Positions 19,075 to 29,236 of a DNA stretch of 64,000 nt are shown here, one piece after another. Positions within the stretch are counted from its first letter, which is position 1, and each line of letters begins with the position of its first letter. Both the position numbers and the translations under genes were made by a program. The stretch is from Corynebacterium tuberculostearicum (GTDB lineage Bacteria; Actinomycetota; Actinomycetes; Mycobacteriales; Mycobacteriaceae), in assembly GCF_013408445.1 (NCBI RefSeq), contig NZ_JACBZL010000001.1, forward strand, positions 1,612,001 to 1,676,000, given 5' to 3'. A model generated the notes under the pieces. The model did not search any database. It was not told the DNA's origin and saw nothing but the letters and a program-made list of their open reading frames with translations.

Positions 19075-19202
19075 CTACGGCAGCTGACACGGCGCATCGG
19101 CGTGTCGCAACAGATTTCACAGAAGTCACAAACATACCATCACTATCAACTCTTAACTTTTGGCAACCGTTTTTACAGCTGCACAACCCTAGGGAGATAA
19201 CA

Positions 19203-21125
19203 GTGCAACAACGACGTCGACTAGTACCCACCAGGTCAAAATGGTCCACCCCCGTCATCGCGGCGGTCACCTCCATCGCACTCGCCGTGACGGCCGCATT
19301 CGGCGGACAGCAAGTTCTCAAGACCCAAGACTCCGCCAACGGCGATCCCATTGAGGTCAAAAATTCCTCCTCTAGCTTCAGTGACGGCGAATCCATCGTC
19401 GTCGATGACCCAGCCGTAGCCGCTCAGGGCGACGGCGAAAGCCGCCGCGCGGTCAAGCAGTTCCACCGCGACGAAACCTTCAACATGTTCGCCGTCACCT
19501 GGGAGGGCAAGCGAGATATCAACTCCTTCGTCCGCTCCAAGCAGCAGGACGGTTCCTGGAGCGAGTGGCTGCCCATGGATGCAATGAATTACACCGAGGG
19601 CAAGAACGGCACCGAACTCATCTTCGTGGGCGATACCAACGATGTGCAGGTTTCCATGGCCAACGTTGACCTCGTGACCGGTTCCAACCTCGACAAGAAG
19701 GAAGACTCCCTCCTAGACAAGGCCGCCAAGGGCGCTGATGCCAACCGCCCCGCGCCACTTGCGTACAACGTCGGCGATATCTCCCCCGTGGCCGATGAGC
19801 GCACCCAGGTTGCGGATCTCGACGCCGTGTTTATCGACGGCAACGCTCAAGAAGGCGAAGCCATCGAGCCCACCGCGGAGACCGCGGGCATGCCTAAGGT
19901 AGTCACCCGCGCCGGCTGGGGAGCAGACGAATCTAAGCGCTGCCAGGAGCCAACCTACGACGATGGCCTCAAGGCCATGACCCTGCACCACACCGCGGGT
20001 ACCAATAACTACACCCGCGCACAGGCAGCGGCACAGGTACGCGGTGCCTACGACTACCATGCGCAGACCCTGGGTTGGTGCGATATCGGCTATAACGTGC
20101 TGGTGGATAAATTCGGCACCATCTACGAAGGCCGCTACGGCGGCTTGGACAAGGCCGTACAGGGTGCCCACGTGGGTGGCTTCAACTCTAATAACTGGGG
20201 CATTTCCATGATTGGCAACTACGAGGAAACCGAGCCTTCCCGCGAGATGCTCAACTCCGTGGCGGAGATTGCCGGCTGGAAGGCCGCTATTTCTGGCATC
20301 GATCCAATGGGCAAGGCCAGCTTGTACTCCGGCGGATTCAACGGCTCCAAGTTCCCTGCAGGAACCACGGCCACCGTGCCGGCCTTCGCGGGCCACAACG
20401 ATTTCCACTACACGGCTTGCCCGGGCCAGTACACCACGCGCCACTGGGACGAGATTCGAAAGAATACCAAGCGCAAGGCGGATGCCATCAAGTCCGGCAA
20501 GAACAGCACGGACCTGAACTGGCAAGAGTCTCCACAGCCAAATACCCCCAAGACCCCGCAACCAAATACCCCCAAGACCCCGCAACAGGTGGGCGGAGAA
20601 ATCATGTCCTCGCTTGGCGAGGTCGAGGTACCGGTCTCCACTATCTCCGCCCTTGCCGGCATCGCTGCCGCCGTCTTCGGCGTGCTCATCGCCAATGAGC
20701 GCCTGCAGAAGCCTGATACCGATCAAAAGATGGCGGGCAACCTGACCACCGGCGATATCCCGGAGATTGTCAATAAGGTTGTCCAGGTCTCCAGCAACGA
20801 AGGCCTGAAGGAATCGTGGACCTCCGTGCTCAATGCCTTCGGCCCGGTCCTAGGCCTGGCAGTCGGAGGCCCGGATACCACCGACGGCGGCAAGATCCTC
20901 TACCAGCTCTTCCAAAATGGCGTGGTGCTCTCCTCCAAGGAGTCCGGCACCAAGGCGCTGACGGGCGAGATTGCCAAGAAGTGGTCCGAGGGCGATAATG
21001 CCTCCAAGCTCGGCCTGCCGACCTCCAACGAGGAAAAGAATGGCAAGGAAATCCGCGTGAAGTTCCAGGGTGGCGAGATTGTCTACAACACCGAAACGGA
21101 AAAGGTAGACATCTTCACCGACTAG
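19203..21125 (+). CDS. N-acetylmuramoyl-L-alanine amidase with LGFP-type tail (Rv3811-like)
   Basis: 640 residues from a GTG preceded by AGGGAGA. A signal or anchor segment lies near residues 18-40. The amidase_2/PGRP domain spans about residues 235-430: zinc ligands are expected in TLHHTAGTNN and HYTACPG, with the GWCDIGYNVLVDKFG core between them. A Pro/Thr linker with an exact 24-bp tandem duplication (20538-20585) leads to a hydrophobic stretch (ALAGIAAAVFGVLIA) and a C-terminal region with an LGLPTSNEEK repeat of LGFP type. It should cleave peptide stems from peptidoglycan outside the membrane. It overlaps the converging HAD gene's end by 4 bp. Confidence 0.9.
   Translation: MQQRRRLVPTRSKWSTPVIAAVTSIALAVTAAFGGQQVLKTQDSANGDPIEVKNSSSSFSDGESIVVDDPAVAAQGDGESRRAVKQFHRDETFNMFAVTWEGKRDINSFVRSKQQDGSWSEWLPMDAMNYTEGKNGTELIFVGDTNDVQVSMANVDLVTGSNLDKKEDSLLDKAAKGADANRPAPLAYNVGDISPVADERTQVADLDAVFIDGNAQEGEAIEPTAETAGMPKVVTRAGWGADESKRCQEPTYDDGLKAMTLHHTAGTNNYTRAQAAAQVRGAYDYHAQTLGWCDIGYNVLVDKFGTIYEGRYGGLDKAVQGAHVGGFNSNNWGISMIGNYEETEPSREMLNSVAEIAGWKAAISGIDPMGKASLYSGGFNGSKFPAGTTATVPAFAGHNDFHYTACPGQYTTRHWDEIRKNTKRKADAIKSGKNSTDLNWQESPQPNTPKTPQPNTPKTPQQVGGEIMSSLGEVEVPVSTISALAGIAAAVFGVLIANERLQKPDTDQKMAGNLTTGDIPEIVNKVVQVSSNEGLKESWTSVLNAFGPVLGLAVGGPDTTDGGKILYQLFQNGVVLSSKESGTKALTGEIAKKWSEGDNASKLGLPTSNEEKNGKEIRVKFQGGEIVYNTETEKVDIFTD
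20538..20585 (+). repeat. Exact 2 x 24-bp tandem duplication in the amidase linker
   Basis: The 24-bp units 20538-20561 and 20562-20585 are identical and encode a repeated Pro-Asn-Thr-Pro-Lys-Thr-Pro-Gln linker motif. This is a recent in-frame duplication, likely by slippage. Confidence 0.9.
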
Positions 21126-21952
21126 AACCAGCGCTCTAGCACCTTAGCGACGCCCGCCTGGTGGTTAGCCACGGTGACCGCATCCGCGGCCGCCTTTACC
21201 TCCGGGTGGGCGTTTTCCATGGCCACGCCACAGCCGGCCCACGTCAGCATTTCGATATCGTTGGGCATATCCCCAAAGGCAATAGTCTCTTGCTGGGCGA
21301 CCCCGGTGTGCTCCGCCAGCCATTCCACCCCGCGGCGCTTAGTCACATTGGGCGCGGCAACCTCCAAGATTCCTTCCTGCATGGAATAGGTCAGGTGCGC
21401 GAGCTCCGGATCGATGTGCGGCGCAATGAGCTCATAGAGCTCTGGGGCGGAGTAGTCCGTGTTGCGGATGAGGAACTTTACCGCCGGCTGCCCCACTAGC
21501 TCGCCCATGCTGACCACGCCGAAGCCCTCAAACAGGGCGTTTTCGGAATAGTGGCGCTCGACTACGAAGAGGTCCTCGACGGCGTCGGCAAGCGAGCCCC
21601 CTGCCCGCTCCGCGCCAAAGCCTACGGTGCCCAGTACGGTCTGGGCCACGTCCACCACTTCCGCCAACGCGGCGGGCGAAAGCTCATGGGCAGACATCAC
21701 CCGATCCTCCGCGGAGTCATACAACACAGCACCGTTCGAGGTTACGCATACCGGCCGCACGGGCAGCTGCTCCAGCACCGGGGCAATCCAGCGGAACGGA
21801 CGACCGGTAGAAAGCGCAAAATAGGCACCCTGTTGGACTGCCCGCGCCACGGCGTCACGATTGCGACGCGGGACGCGATGGTTGCGGTCCAGCAGGGTGC
21901 CGTCAATATCGCTCGCGATGAGGCGAGGCGCGCGGGCTGGGAAATTCTCCAT
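21122..21952 (-). CDS. HAD-superfamily hydrolase, Cof type (Rv3813c-like)
   Basis: 276 residues. Motif I is ASDIDGTLLDRNH with both aspartates, motif II is in ALSTGRP, and motif IV is FGDMPNDIEML. A type-II (Cof) cap lies between motifs II and III. Such proteins dephosphorylate sugar phosphates, flavin nucleotides or related small molecules; the substrate here is unknown. It follows glpK by 22 bp in the same direction, so it may be co-transcribed with the glycerol genes. A degenerate relative is fused to the acyltransferase at 26314-27927. Confidence 0.9.
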   Translation of the reverse strand: MENFPARAPRLIASDIDGTLLDRNHRVPRRNRDAVARAVQQGAYFALSTGRPFRWIAPVLEQLPVRPVCVTSNGAVLYDSAEDRVMSAHELSPAALAEVVDVAQTVLGTVGFGAERAGGSLADAVEDLFVVERHYSENALFEGFGVVSMGELVGQPAVKFLIRNTDYSAPELYELIAPHIDPELAHLTYSMQEGILEVAAPNVTKRRGVEWLAEHTGVAQQETIAFGDMPNDIEMLTWAGCGVAMENAHPEVKAAADAVTVANHQAGVAKVLERWF

Positions 21953-21974
21953 ACCCGCGAGTTTACGTCAGGAC

Positions 21975-23522
21975 TTAGATGTTCAGGTCCTCGTCCTCGT
22001 TATCCTCCCACTCCAAGGAGCGCTTAATAGCGCGCTTCCAGTCGCGGTAGAGCCCCTCTACCTCTTCCTTTTCGCGCTTCGGCTTGAATACCTTCATGTC
22101 TCCGGTCTGGCTGCCCAAGACGCTGAGGTCATCCCAGAAACCATGGTCCAGGCCTGCCGCGAAGGCAGCACCGGTGGCGGTGGTCTCGATATTCTTCGGG
22201 CGGTGTACTTCCACGCCGAGGATATCGGACTGGAACTGCATCAGCAGTTCATTCATGGTCATGCCACCATCCACGCGCAGCTCGGTAATCTCCACGCCGG
22301 AGTCCGCCACCATCGCGTCGGCGACATCGCGCGTCTGGTACGCGGTGGATTCGAGCACGGCGCGAGCCAAGTGCTTGCGATTAGCAAAGCGGGTCAGGCC
22401 CACGATGACGCCACGGGCATCCGGGCGCCAGTACGGAGCGAAGAGTCCGGAGAAGGCCGGCACGATATAAACGCCGCCGTTGTCCTTAACCTCGCGCGCG
22501 AGGTTTTCGATGGACGCAGCGTTGGGGATGAGCTGCAGGTTATCGCGCAGCCACTGCACCAGGGAACCGCCCATGGATACAGAGCCCTCGAGGGCATACA
22601 CGGGGCGCTCGCCTTCGCGCTGGAAGCAGACGGTGGTCAGCAGACCGTTCTCGGAGAACTTCGGGGTGGTACCCGTATTCAGCAGGAGGAACAGGCCGGT
22701 GCCGTAAGTATTCTTTGCGGAACCTGCGCGGAAGCAGCCCTGGCCGAACATCGCGGACTGCTGGTCACCCAGGATGGCGCGGATAGGCACGCCGGAAAGC
22801 GAGCCGCGCTCACGCACGGTACGGAAATCGCCCAGGGACGGGCGGATCTCCGGCAGCATGGACATCGGGATGCCCATTTCCTTACACAGTTCCTCATCCC
22901 ACTCCAGCTTTTCGATGTCCATAAGCAAGGTGCGGGAGGCGTTGGTGACGTCGGTGGCGTGCAGCGCTTCGCGGCCGGCATCGCCCTCGGCGCCGCCGGT
23001 GAGGTTCCACAGCAGCCAGCTATCGATGGTGCCGAAGAGCAGGTCGCCTGCCTCGGCACGCTCGCGGGCGCCTTCGACGTTATCGAGGATCCACTTCACC
23101 TTCGGTCCCGCCGGGTAGGAGTTGATGATGAGACCGGTGCGGCGGCGCCACTTTTCCGGTCCTTCCTCACCCGAGAGTTCCTTACAGATGGCGGTGGTAC
23201 GGGTATCTTGCCAGACAATGGCGTTGTAGACCGGCTTACCAGTGTGCTTATCCCACACCACGGTGGTCTCACGCTGGTTGGTAATACCTACCGAGTCAAT
23301 GTCTTCGACGGTGATATCGCCATTGGCAAGAGCCTCACCGACGGCGCGACGGGTATTGCTCCAGATTTCTTCTGGGTCGTGTTCTACCCAGCCCTTCTCC
23401 GGGAAGATCTGCTCGTGCTCGAGCTGGCCAACGGCAGCCTGCTCGCCGTTGTGGTCAAAGATGATGCAGCGCGTCGACGTGGTTCCCTGGTCGATAGCGG
23501 CGACGTATTTCTTGTTAGTCAT
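21975..23522 (-). CDS. glpK: Glycerol kinase
   Basis: 515 residues of the FGGY kinase family. The N terminus [11 protein letters not shown] is the phosphate-binding signature, [10 protein letters not shown] and [12 protein letters not shown] are typical of glycerol kinases, and the [17 protein letters not shown] segment is the second FGGY signature. It phosphorylates glycerol imported by GlpF to glycerol 3-phosphate, which GlpD oxidises or acyltransferases use. It is third in the glpD-glpF-glpK unit, 28 bp after glpF. Length is standard. Confidence 0.97.
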   Translation of the reverse strand: MTNKKYVAAIDQGTTSTRCIIFDHNGEQAAVGQLEHEQIFPEKGWVEHDPEEIWSNTRRAVGEALANGDITVEDIDSVGITNQRETTVVWDKHTGKPVYNAIVWQDTRTTAICKELSGEEGPEKWRRRTGLIINSYPAGPKVKWILDNVEGARERAEAGDLLFGTIDSWLLWNLTGGAEGDAGREALHATDVTNASRTLLMDIEKLEWDEELCKEMGIPMSMLPEIRPSLGDFRTVRERGSLSGVPIRAILGDQQSAMFGQGCFRAGSAKNTYGTGLFLLLNTGTTPKFSENGLLTTVCFQREGERPVYALEGSVSMGGSLVQWLRDNLQLIPNAASIENLAREVKDNGGVYIVPAFSGLFAPYWRPDARGVIVGLTRFANRKHLARAVLESTAYQTRDVADAMVADSGVEITELRVDGGMTMNELLMQFQSDILGVEVHRPKNIETTATGAAFAAGLDHGFWDDLSVLGSQTGDMKVFKPKREKEEVEGLYRDWKRAIKRSLEWEDNEDEDLNI

Positions 23523-23550
23523 GTGTCTAGTCTCCTATACGAAGATGGAA

Positions 23551-24288
23551 TTAGAGCGCAACGGACAACAGGCCAACGGCTACGGCCGCGACCAACGGGG
23601 CCACGATGGGGACCCAGGCATAGCCCCAGTTCGCGCTGCCTTTGTCCTGGATAGGCAAGATGAATGCATAAGCAATTCGCGGGCCCAAGTCACGGACCGG
23701 ATTGATGGCATACCCCGTAGGGGTACCCAGGGACAGGCCGACCGCCACCACAACGAAAGCAACAGCGAAGTAGCTCATTGGGCCAAGCTCGCCGCCGGTG
23801 GGGCCGAAGGCGATGAACATCAACAGCACGCAGGTGGCGATGAACTCCGTCACCGCATTCCAGCCGTTCTTAGGATGTGCCGGCTTGGTAAAGAAGATAC
23901 CGTTGGTGTCCTTATTGGCGCCGGTGACGTTTCCGGCGTCGTCGTAATTATTGGCGTCGAAAAGCTGCTTGAAAGCAGCCCATGCCAGGATGGCACCGAG
24001 GATAGCGCCGAGGATCTGGCCCAGGAAGTAGTACGGAACCAGGGACCACTCGAGCGAGCCATTGACGGCCAACATTACGGTGACGGCGGGGTTGAGGTGC
24101 CCGCCCGTGGGATCGGCCACGCTCGCGCCGACAAAGACCGCCATGCCCCAGCCCAGGGCGATAACGATCCAATCGGAACCGCGCGCGCCAGAGGTGCGCA
24201 GGTTAACCAGCGCACATACGCCGTTGCCTAGAAGGAGCAGCAACGCAGTGCCGATAAACTCCCACAGGAATGCATCAAATCCGGTCAT
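23551..24288 (-). CDS. glpF: Glycerol uptake facilitator (MIP/aquaporin family)
   Basis: 245 residues with six membrane helices and two half-helix motifs. The first, GGHLNPAVTV, is canonical NPA. The second reads AINPVRDLGPR, so the alanine of NPA is valine; the aspartate after the arginine is typical of aquaglyceroporins. It lets glycerol diffuse across the membrane. It lies 3 nt after glpD and 28 bp before glpK, consistent with one operon. Confidence 0.94.
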   Translation of the reverse strand: MTGFDAFLWEFIGTALLLLLGNGVCALVNLRTSGARGSDWIVIALGWGMAVFVGASVADPTGGHLNPAVTVMLAVNGSLEWSLVPYYFLGQILGAILGAILAWAAFKQLFDANNYDDAGNVTGANKDTNGIFFTKPAHPKNGWNAVTEFIATCVLLMFIAFGPTGGELGPMSYFAVAFVVVAVGLSLGTPTGYAINPVRDLGPRIAYAFILPIQDKGSANWGYAWVPIVAPLVAAVAVGLLSVAL

Positions 24289-24291
24289 AAC

Positions 24292-26028
24292 TTATACCTC
24301 GTTTTGGGTGGGTCGGGCGGATCCTGCGCGCACCAAAATGTCATTGGCCTCGCGGTCAGTTACCGCAGCTTCTGCTTCAAGTTCGGCCTGCGTGTGAGCC
24401 TTGAATTGGGATACCTCGCGCTCCTTGTCGGCGTCGCTCCAGCCCAGCAGCGGTGCTACAAAATCAGCAACGACCGGGGCGGCGTTCACACCGCGGTCGC
24501 CGAACTCGATGGCGATGCGCAGGCGGCGGGACAGGATGTCTTCCAAGTGCAATGCACCCTCGTGGGTGACGGCGTAGCGGACCTCGGCCCACAGGTAGGA
24601 CTCGGCACCAGGAACTGGCTCGAGCAGGGAGGCGTCCTCTGCTGCCGGTGCCAAAACCTCACCCAGCAGGGAGCCATAGCGGCCAAGCAGGTGCTCAATG
24701 AACTTCTCGCTCAGGTTATAGCGACGAGCCAAGGATGGGACCTGGTTGGCCAAGGCGTGGTAGCCGGCGGCGCCCAGGATCGGGGTTTGCTCGGTGATGG
24801 ACTCCGGGACCTTGGTATCCAGCTCCTCCACTGCCAGGTCCACGGCATCCTTACCGATGACGCGGTACGTGGTGTACTTACCACCGGCGACAGAGACCAT
24901 GCCTGGGGCCACGCGTGCGACGGCGTGGTTGCGGGAAAGGTTGGTGGTGGAATCGGACTTGCCGGACAGCAGCGGGCGCAGGCCGGAGTAGACACCCACA
25001 ATGTCATCGCGGGTGATCTGGCGGCGAACGCGCTGGTTTACCTGGTCCAGAATGTAGTCAATATCGGACTTGGTCGGCGCCGGATCCGGCAAGGAGAGAC
25101 CCTTTTCCCAATCGGTATCGGTGGTACCGATGATCCAGTACTCGCCCCACGGGATAACGAAGAGGACGGACTTTTCGGTGACGAAGCACAGGGCCGCCTC
25201 TGCATCGAGCGCATCCTTCGGCACGACGATGTGCACGCCCTTGGAGGCGTGCACGGTGAACTTGCCCTCCACGCCGGCCATCTCTTGAATCTTGTCATTC
25301 CACACACCGGTGGCGTTGATAAAGACCTTGCCGCGCACGGTGGTCTCGCGGCCGGTGGCGGTATCGCGAACCTTCGCGCCTACGATGCGGCCGCCGCGAT
25401 CCTTGTCAAAGCCAATGACCTCGGTATTGGTACGTACATCGGCACCATACTCGGCGGCGGTACGCAGCACGGTCATGGTGTGGCGGGCGTCATCAACCAG
25501 GGTGTCGTAGTAACGCACGCCGCCCACAATGGCATCTTCTTTCAGGCCCGGAGTTACCTTAAGCACGCCCTTTCGGGTCAGGTGCTTTTGCATAGGGACG
25601 CTCTTGGCGCCACCCATGAGGTCATAAAGAGTAAAGCCGCCGAACATCATCACGCGCTCCCATACGTGGTGGGTCAGCGGGAAGATGAACTTCAGCGGCT
25701 TCACTAGGTGGGGTGCCAGGGTAGACATGTTCAGCTCGCGCTCCTTGAGGGACTCCGCCACTAGGCGGAAGTCAAACATGGCCAGGTAGCGCAGGCCACC
25801 GTGGAACATCTTGGAGGAGCGAGAAGAGGTACCTGCGGCGAAGTCGCGCGCCTCAATGACGGCGGTCTTGAGACCACGGGTAGCGGCGTCCGCTGCCGCA
25901 CCGGCGCCTACGGAACCCCCACCGATGATGACTACGTCGTAGTCCTCATCCGCGTATCCATTCCATAGATTTTCAAAGTATTCGGGGTTAAAGGATTGGT
26001 TGCTTTGCTGGGTCATTACTGACCGCAT
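24292..26028 (-). CDS. glpD: Glycerol-3-phosphate dehydrogenase, FAD-dependent
   Basis: 578 residues from an ATG at 26028, preceded by AAGGAAGGAG. An ATG four codons later (26016) is an equally possible start; an ATG at 26070 lacks a ribosome site. The FAD-binding motif VVIIGGGSVGAGAA is near residue 30, followed by SSRSSKMFHGGLRYL typical of GlpD. A C-terminal helical domain from about residue 430 completes the family length. It oxidises glycerol 3-phosphate to dihydroxyacetone phosphate and passes electrons to the quinone pool. First gene of the glpD-glpF-glpK unit. Confidence 0.95.
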   Translation of the reverse strand: MRSVMTQQSNQSFNPEYFENLWNGYADEDYDVVIIGGGSVGAGAAADAATRGLKTAVIEARDFAAGTSSRSSKMFHGGLRYLAMFDFRLVAESLKERELNMSTLAPHLVKPLKFIFPLTHHVWERVMMFGGFTLYDLMGGAKSVPMQKHLTRKGVLKVTPGLKEDAIVGGVRYYDTLVDDARHTMTVLRTAAEYGADVRTNTEVIGFDKDRGGRIVGAKVRDTATGRETTVRGKVFINATGVWNDKIQEMAGVEGKFTVHASKGVHIVVPKDALDAEAALCFVTEKSVLFVIPWGEYWIIGTTDTDWEKGLSLPDPAPTKSDIDYILDQVNQRVRRQITRDDIVGVYSGLRPLLSGKSDSTTNLSRNHAVARVAPGMVSVAGGKYTTYRVIGKDAVDLAVEELDTKVPESITEQTPILGAAGYHALANQVPSLARRYNLSEKFIEHLLGRYGSLLGEVLAPAAEDASLLEPVPGAESYLWAEVRYAVTHEGALHLEDILSRRLRIAIEFGDRGVNAAPVVADFVAPLLGWSDADKEREVSQFKAHTQAELEAEAAVTDREANDILVRAGSARPTQNEV

Positions 26029-26273
26029 CTCCTTCCTTGGTGCTTGCATGTGCCTGCGCCATAAATCCATGAATGAGATGGCAAAAGCACAGCCAAAAGC
26101 AGTGAATTGTGGTTTCGGTGGAAAGTATCACACCGCGGCTGCAGAGACTTTATCTCCTGAAATCTATGTTAGGAGTCACGGACGCGAGTTACACATGTGG
26201 TTACTCACACGTAAGTTTCAGGCCCGTAAGCAGTCAGTTTTCTTAAAATACTTAGCCATTCAAAAAGAAAACC
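26029..26273. other. Intergenic region upstream of glpD
   Basis: About 245 bp between the glpD start and the terminator of the acyltransferase gene, notably more AT-rich than its flanks. It should hold the glpD promoter and any glycerol-responsive control. I could not assign a -35/-10 pair or a clear operator with confidence. Confidence 0.5.
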
Positions 26274-26291
26274 CACCCCCTCGCGGGGGTG
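26274..26291 (-). terminator. Intrinsic terminator of the acyltransferase gene
   Basis: CACCCCC (26274-26280), loop TCGC, GGGGGTG (26285-26291). On the minus strand the hairpin is followed by GGTTTTCTTTTTG. It lies 22 bp past the stop codon of the gene at 26314-27927. Confidence 0.9.
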
Positions 26292-26313
26292 CAAAGCGGA
26301 CGAAAATCCTTCG

Positions 26314-27927
26314 CTATTTCTGCGCTAACCGCGCCATTGCTTCAAGCACTTCGGACATTCCTGCTTTCTCGGCAGAATAAGTGACCGCCTGAGCGCCTTT
26401 GACCACCTCAATAGGGGCAGTTTCCAACGCCACCACCGGCATCCGGTCTAGGAAATCCTCATCTCCTGGCTCGTTAGCAAAAACCAGGGCCTCCTCCGGC
26501 TTAGCTTTCAGATCCTCGAGGATGCGCTCCACGCCTTGTACCGCAGTCGCGGCAGTGACGGACAGTGCATCGGTATCGAGTCGCGGCTGCACAGCGTCCT
26601 CATCAACGACAACGCTCCACACGGCTTGCGGAACTTCCACTTCACCGGCGGGTGATATCACGATCAGGACTTCAGCCGCCGGATAGATACCTGCCAATGC
26701 CTTGTGCAATCGCGGAGTCAGCGCGCCATCTTCCCAATTCAGCGCGCTGCTCTGCGCCACTACCACGCGGGGGATGGAAGAAAATTGCGCCTTCATGCGG
26801 TGTGGCAAGCGCGAAACGATAAGCCGGGATTGGGTGGCTGCCGCCAACAGGCCCTGCTCCGCTACGGAACCAGCCCATATCTCCTTACTGCTGGCCGTGA
26901 TGGACGCTTGGGTTTGCGCCACATCCGACTTCAGCTGCGCCATGATATCCGCGACCTTATCGCGACCTTCATCCAAGCCGCGGGTTGCCTCTTCTACCAC
27001 GGCGTTGAGGTTGTTCTTGATCCACTCCAGGGTCTCCGGGGCGGTCCGCGCCTTATTCTTTGGCTCCTCCCCGTCCGCTCCCTTGGCGGCGGCCATGTGG
27101 TTGCGCACCAAGTCAACCGTAGTAACCGAGACGCGTTCTTTGAGGCCCACTAGATCGTCGCGCAACCGGCGTACGCGGTGGCGCTCGGTTTCGACTTCAG
27201 CATCTCGAGCTTCTGCCTCTTCAAGGGTAGGAGCCCCTCCACCTTTACGGGCGGGCACCCAGTATTCACCGGCAGGCATGGGCCCGAATTCGGCTTCGTA
27301 CTGTTCCCATAGCCCTTCCAATGCCTCTTGCATGCGGCGTCGAATCTCCGCGGTATCAGCCTCCGCATCGCCGGTGGGATAGTACGGTTCGAGGGCGGTA
27401 ATAAAGACAGGGGTCTTGGTCCGTCCCAGGTTCTTTTTGTGTCCCTTGGTCCACAGGCGCTGCGAACCAAAAATGACCTGTGGGACTACCGGCACCCCCG
27501 CCTCATAGGCAATGCGGGAGGCGCCACTTTTCATGCTGCGGATTTCAAAGCTGCGGGAAATTGTGCCTTCAGAAAACACGCCCACGAGTTCGCCGTCCTT
27601 GGCCAGCTGTACCGCTTGGCGGAAGGAGGCGCTGCCATCTATACGGTCAACTGGCACGTGATGCATGGCCTTCAACAACGGACCCGCCACCGGTGCTTTG
27701 AAGATTCCAGCCTTAGCCAAGAAGCGCACCAGACGCTTCTTGCGATAGGCCAAAAAGGCGCCGAAGAGGAAATCCATGTAGCCGGTGTGGTTGCAGACCA
27801 ACACCGCGCCGCCCTTATCGGGGATATTTTCTTCCCCCGAAAGGCGCATTTTTAATCCCTGTGCCAGAGTCACCCCCCTGCCAATGTGGGTGATCTGGCG
27901 GTACAGGAAATTCGTCGCAGCGTTCAT
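26314..27927 (-). CDS. PlsC-type acyltransferase fused to a degenerate HAD-like domain
   Basis: 537 residues. The N-terminal 1-220 is a 1-acylglycerol-3-phosphate acyltransferase domain with HX4D motif NHTGYMDF and GVFSEGTISR as the second substrate motif. A charged, probably coiled-coil middle follows (about 225-345). The last 150 residues track a Cof-type HAD phosphatase: IPRVVVAQSSALNWEDG aligns with motif I but lacks both aspartates, and the ANEPGDEDF and VTYSAEKAGMSEVLEAM segments align with the motif IV region and C terminus. The tail should be catalytically dead. Mycobacteria have acyltransferase genes (Rv3815c, Rv3816c) close to a HAD gene at this locus. Fusion call is by eye. Confidence 0.85.
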   Translation of the reverse strand: MNAATNFLYRQITHIGRGVTLAQGLKMRLSGEENIPDKGGAVLVCNHTGYMDFLFGAFLAYRKKRLVRFLAKAGIFKAPVAGPLLKAMHHVPVDRIDGSASFRQAVQLAKDGELVGVFSEGTISRSFEIRSMKSGASRIAYEAGVPVVPQVIFGSQRLWTKGHKKNLGRTKTPVFITALEPYYPTGDAEADTAEIRRRMQEALEGLWEQYEAEFGPMPAGEYWVPARKGGGAPTLEEAEARDAEVETERHRVRRLRDDLVGLKERVSVTTVDLVRNHMAAAKGADGEEPKNKARTAPETLEWIKNNLNAVVEEATRGLDEGRDKVADIMAQLKSDVAQTQASITASSKEIWAGSVAEQGLLAAATQSRLIVSRLPHRMKAQFSSIPRVVVAQSSALNWEDGALTPRLHKALAGIYPAAEVLIVISPAGEVEVPQAVWSVVVDEDAVQPRLDTDALSVTAATAVQGVERILEDLKAKPEEALVFANEPGDEDFLDRMPVVALETAPIEVVKGAQAVTYSAEKAGMSEVLEAMARLAQK

Positions 27928-27950
27928 AACTCTCCAGGACGACGGCGGAC

Positions 27951-29207
27951 TTACTGCGGGGTCAGGACATCCTTGCCCACGAACGGGCGCAGGGCCTCAG
28001 GGACAACGACGGAGCCGTCGGCCTGCTGGTGGTTTTCCAGAATGGCGACGAGCCAGCGGGTAGTCGCCAGCGTGCCGTTCAGGGTAGCTGCGGTCTGGGT
28101 CTTGCCGTTCTCGTCGCGGTAGCGGGTGGACAGGCGGCGAGCCTGGAAGGTAGTGCAGTTCGAGGTGGAGGTCAGCTCACGGTAGGTGCCTTGGGTAGGA
28201 ACCCAAGCCTCATTGTCGAACTTGCGGGCCGCCGAAGAACCGAGGTCGCCACCGGCAATATCGATGGTGCGGTAGGGCAGTTCCATGGCTGCAAGCATGT
28301 CCTTTTCCATGGACAGAAGGCGCTGGTGCATTTCTTCCGCGTCTTCCGGCTTGCAGTAGACAAACATTTCCAGCTTGTCGAATTGGTGGACGCGCAGGAT
28401 ACCGCGGGTGTCCTTACCGTGGGAGCCAGCCTCACGGCGGAAGCAGGAGGACCAGCCGGCATACTGCAGCGGGCCATTGGAGAGGTCGATGATCTCATCC
28501 TTGTGGTAACCGGCAAGGGCCACCTCAGAGGTGCCTACCAAGTACATATCATCGGCCGGTAGGTAATAAACCTCATCGGAGTGCTGGCCCAAGAAACCGG
28601 TGCCGGACATAATGTCTGGGCGAACCAGAACTGGCGGGATCATCAGCTTGAAACCGGCTTCGCGCGCCTTCTGCGCCGCGAGCATCAGCATTCCCAGCTG
28701 TAGGAAGGCGCCATCGCCAGTGAGGTAGTAGAAACGAGCGCCGCCTACCTTAGCGCCGCGCTTGACGTCAATGAGACCGAGGGACTCGCCCAACTCAAGG
28801 TGGTCCTTGGGTTCGAAGTCGAACTCAGGAATCTGGCCTACTTCTTCTACCACTACGAAGTCATCTTCGCCGCCGGCTGGGGCACCTTCGACCACGTTAT
28901 CGAGCTTGTACTGTAGCTCTTCCACCTTGGCCTCAGCGGCAGACTGGGCCTCTTCCGCCTCCTTGACCTTGGCCTTCAGCTCATTGGAGCCCTCCAGCAG
29001 TGCCGGACGCTCCTCTGGGGAGGCTTGGCCAATCTTCTTGCCAAAAGCCTTCTGCTCAGAGCGCAGTTCGTCGGCCTTTTGGATAGCAGCGCGGCGCTGC
29101 TCATCAGCTTCCAAGAGCTGGTCTACGAGGGAGGGATCCTCACCTCGGTTCACCTGGGAAGCACGGACAACGTCGGGGTTTTCGCGGAGTAGCTTGAGAT
29201 CAATCAC
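27951..29207 (-). CDS. serS: Seryl-tRNA synthetase
   Basis: 418 residues from a GTG at 29207. The N-terminal long coiled-coil arm (about residues 30-100) that binds tRNA-Ser precedes a class II catalytic core with motif 2 [15 protein letters not shown] and motif 3 near the C terminus ([19 protein letters not shown]). It charges tRNA-Ser with serine in the cytoplasm. Length is typical. The acyltransferase gene begins 23 bp after the stop codon. The upstream neighbour on the other strand is a GntR regulator. Confidence 0.97.
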   Translation of the reverse strand: MIDLKLLRENPDVVRASQVNRGEDPSLVDQLLEADEQRRAAIQKADELRSEQKAFGKKIGQASPEERPALLEGSNELKAKVKEAEEAQSAAEAKVEELQYKLDNVVEGAPAGGEDDFVVVEEVGQIPEFDFEPKDHLELGESLGLIDVKRGAKVGGARFYYLTGDGAFLQLGMLMLAAQKAREAGFKLMIPPVLVRPDIMSGTGFLGQHSDEVYYLPADDMYLVGTSEVALAGYHKDEIIDLSNGPLQYAGWSSCFRREAGSHGKDTRGILRVHQFDKLEMFVYCKPEDAEEMHQRLLSMEKDMLAAMELPYRTIDIAGGDLGSSAARKFDNEAWVPTQGTYRELTSTSNCTTFQARRLSTRYRDENGKTQTAATLNGTLATTRWLVAILENHQQADGSVVVPEALRPFVGKDVLTPQ

Positions 29208-29214
29208 GAATGTA

Positions 29215-29220
29215 AGTTTA
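29215..29220 (-). promoter_or_regulatory. -10 box, probable leaderless start of serS
   Basis: On the minus strand TAAACT ends 7 nt before the GTG at 29207. No Shine-Dalgarno is present, so the transcript probably begins at the start codon. Confidence 0.45.
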
Positions 29221-29236
29221 GCGTATTGACAACATC

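Noticed and set aside
20538..20585. Possible CRISPR-like repeat
   Set aside because: Two adjacent identical units with no spacer, in frame within a coding linker; no cas genes in the window.
21861..23654. 597-codon plus-strand open frame over glpK
   Set aside because: Antisense shadow; glpK is complete and canonical on the minus strand.
26029..26273. Riboswitch upstream of glpD
   Set aside because: The AT-rich gap shows no recognisable aptamer architecture, and glycerol genes in this group are not known to use one.
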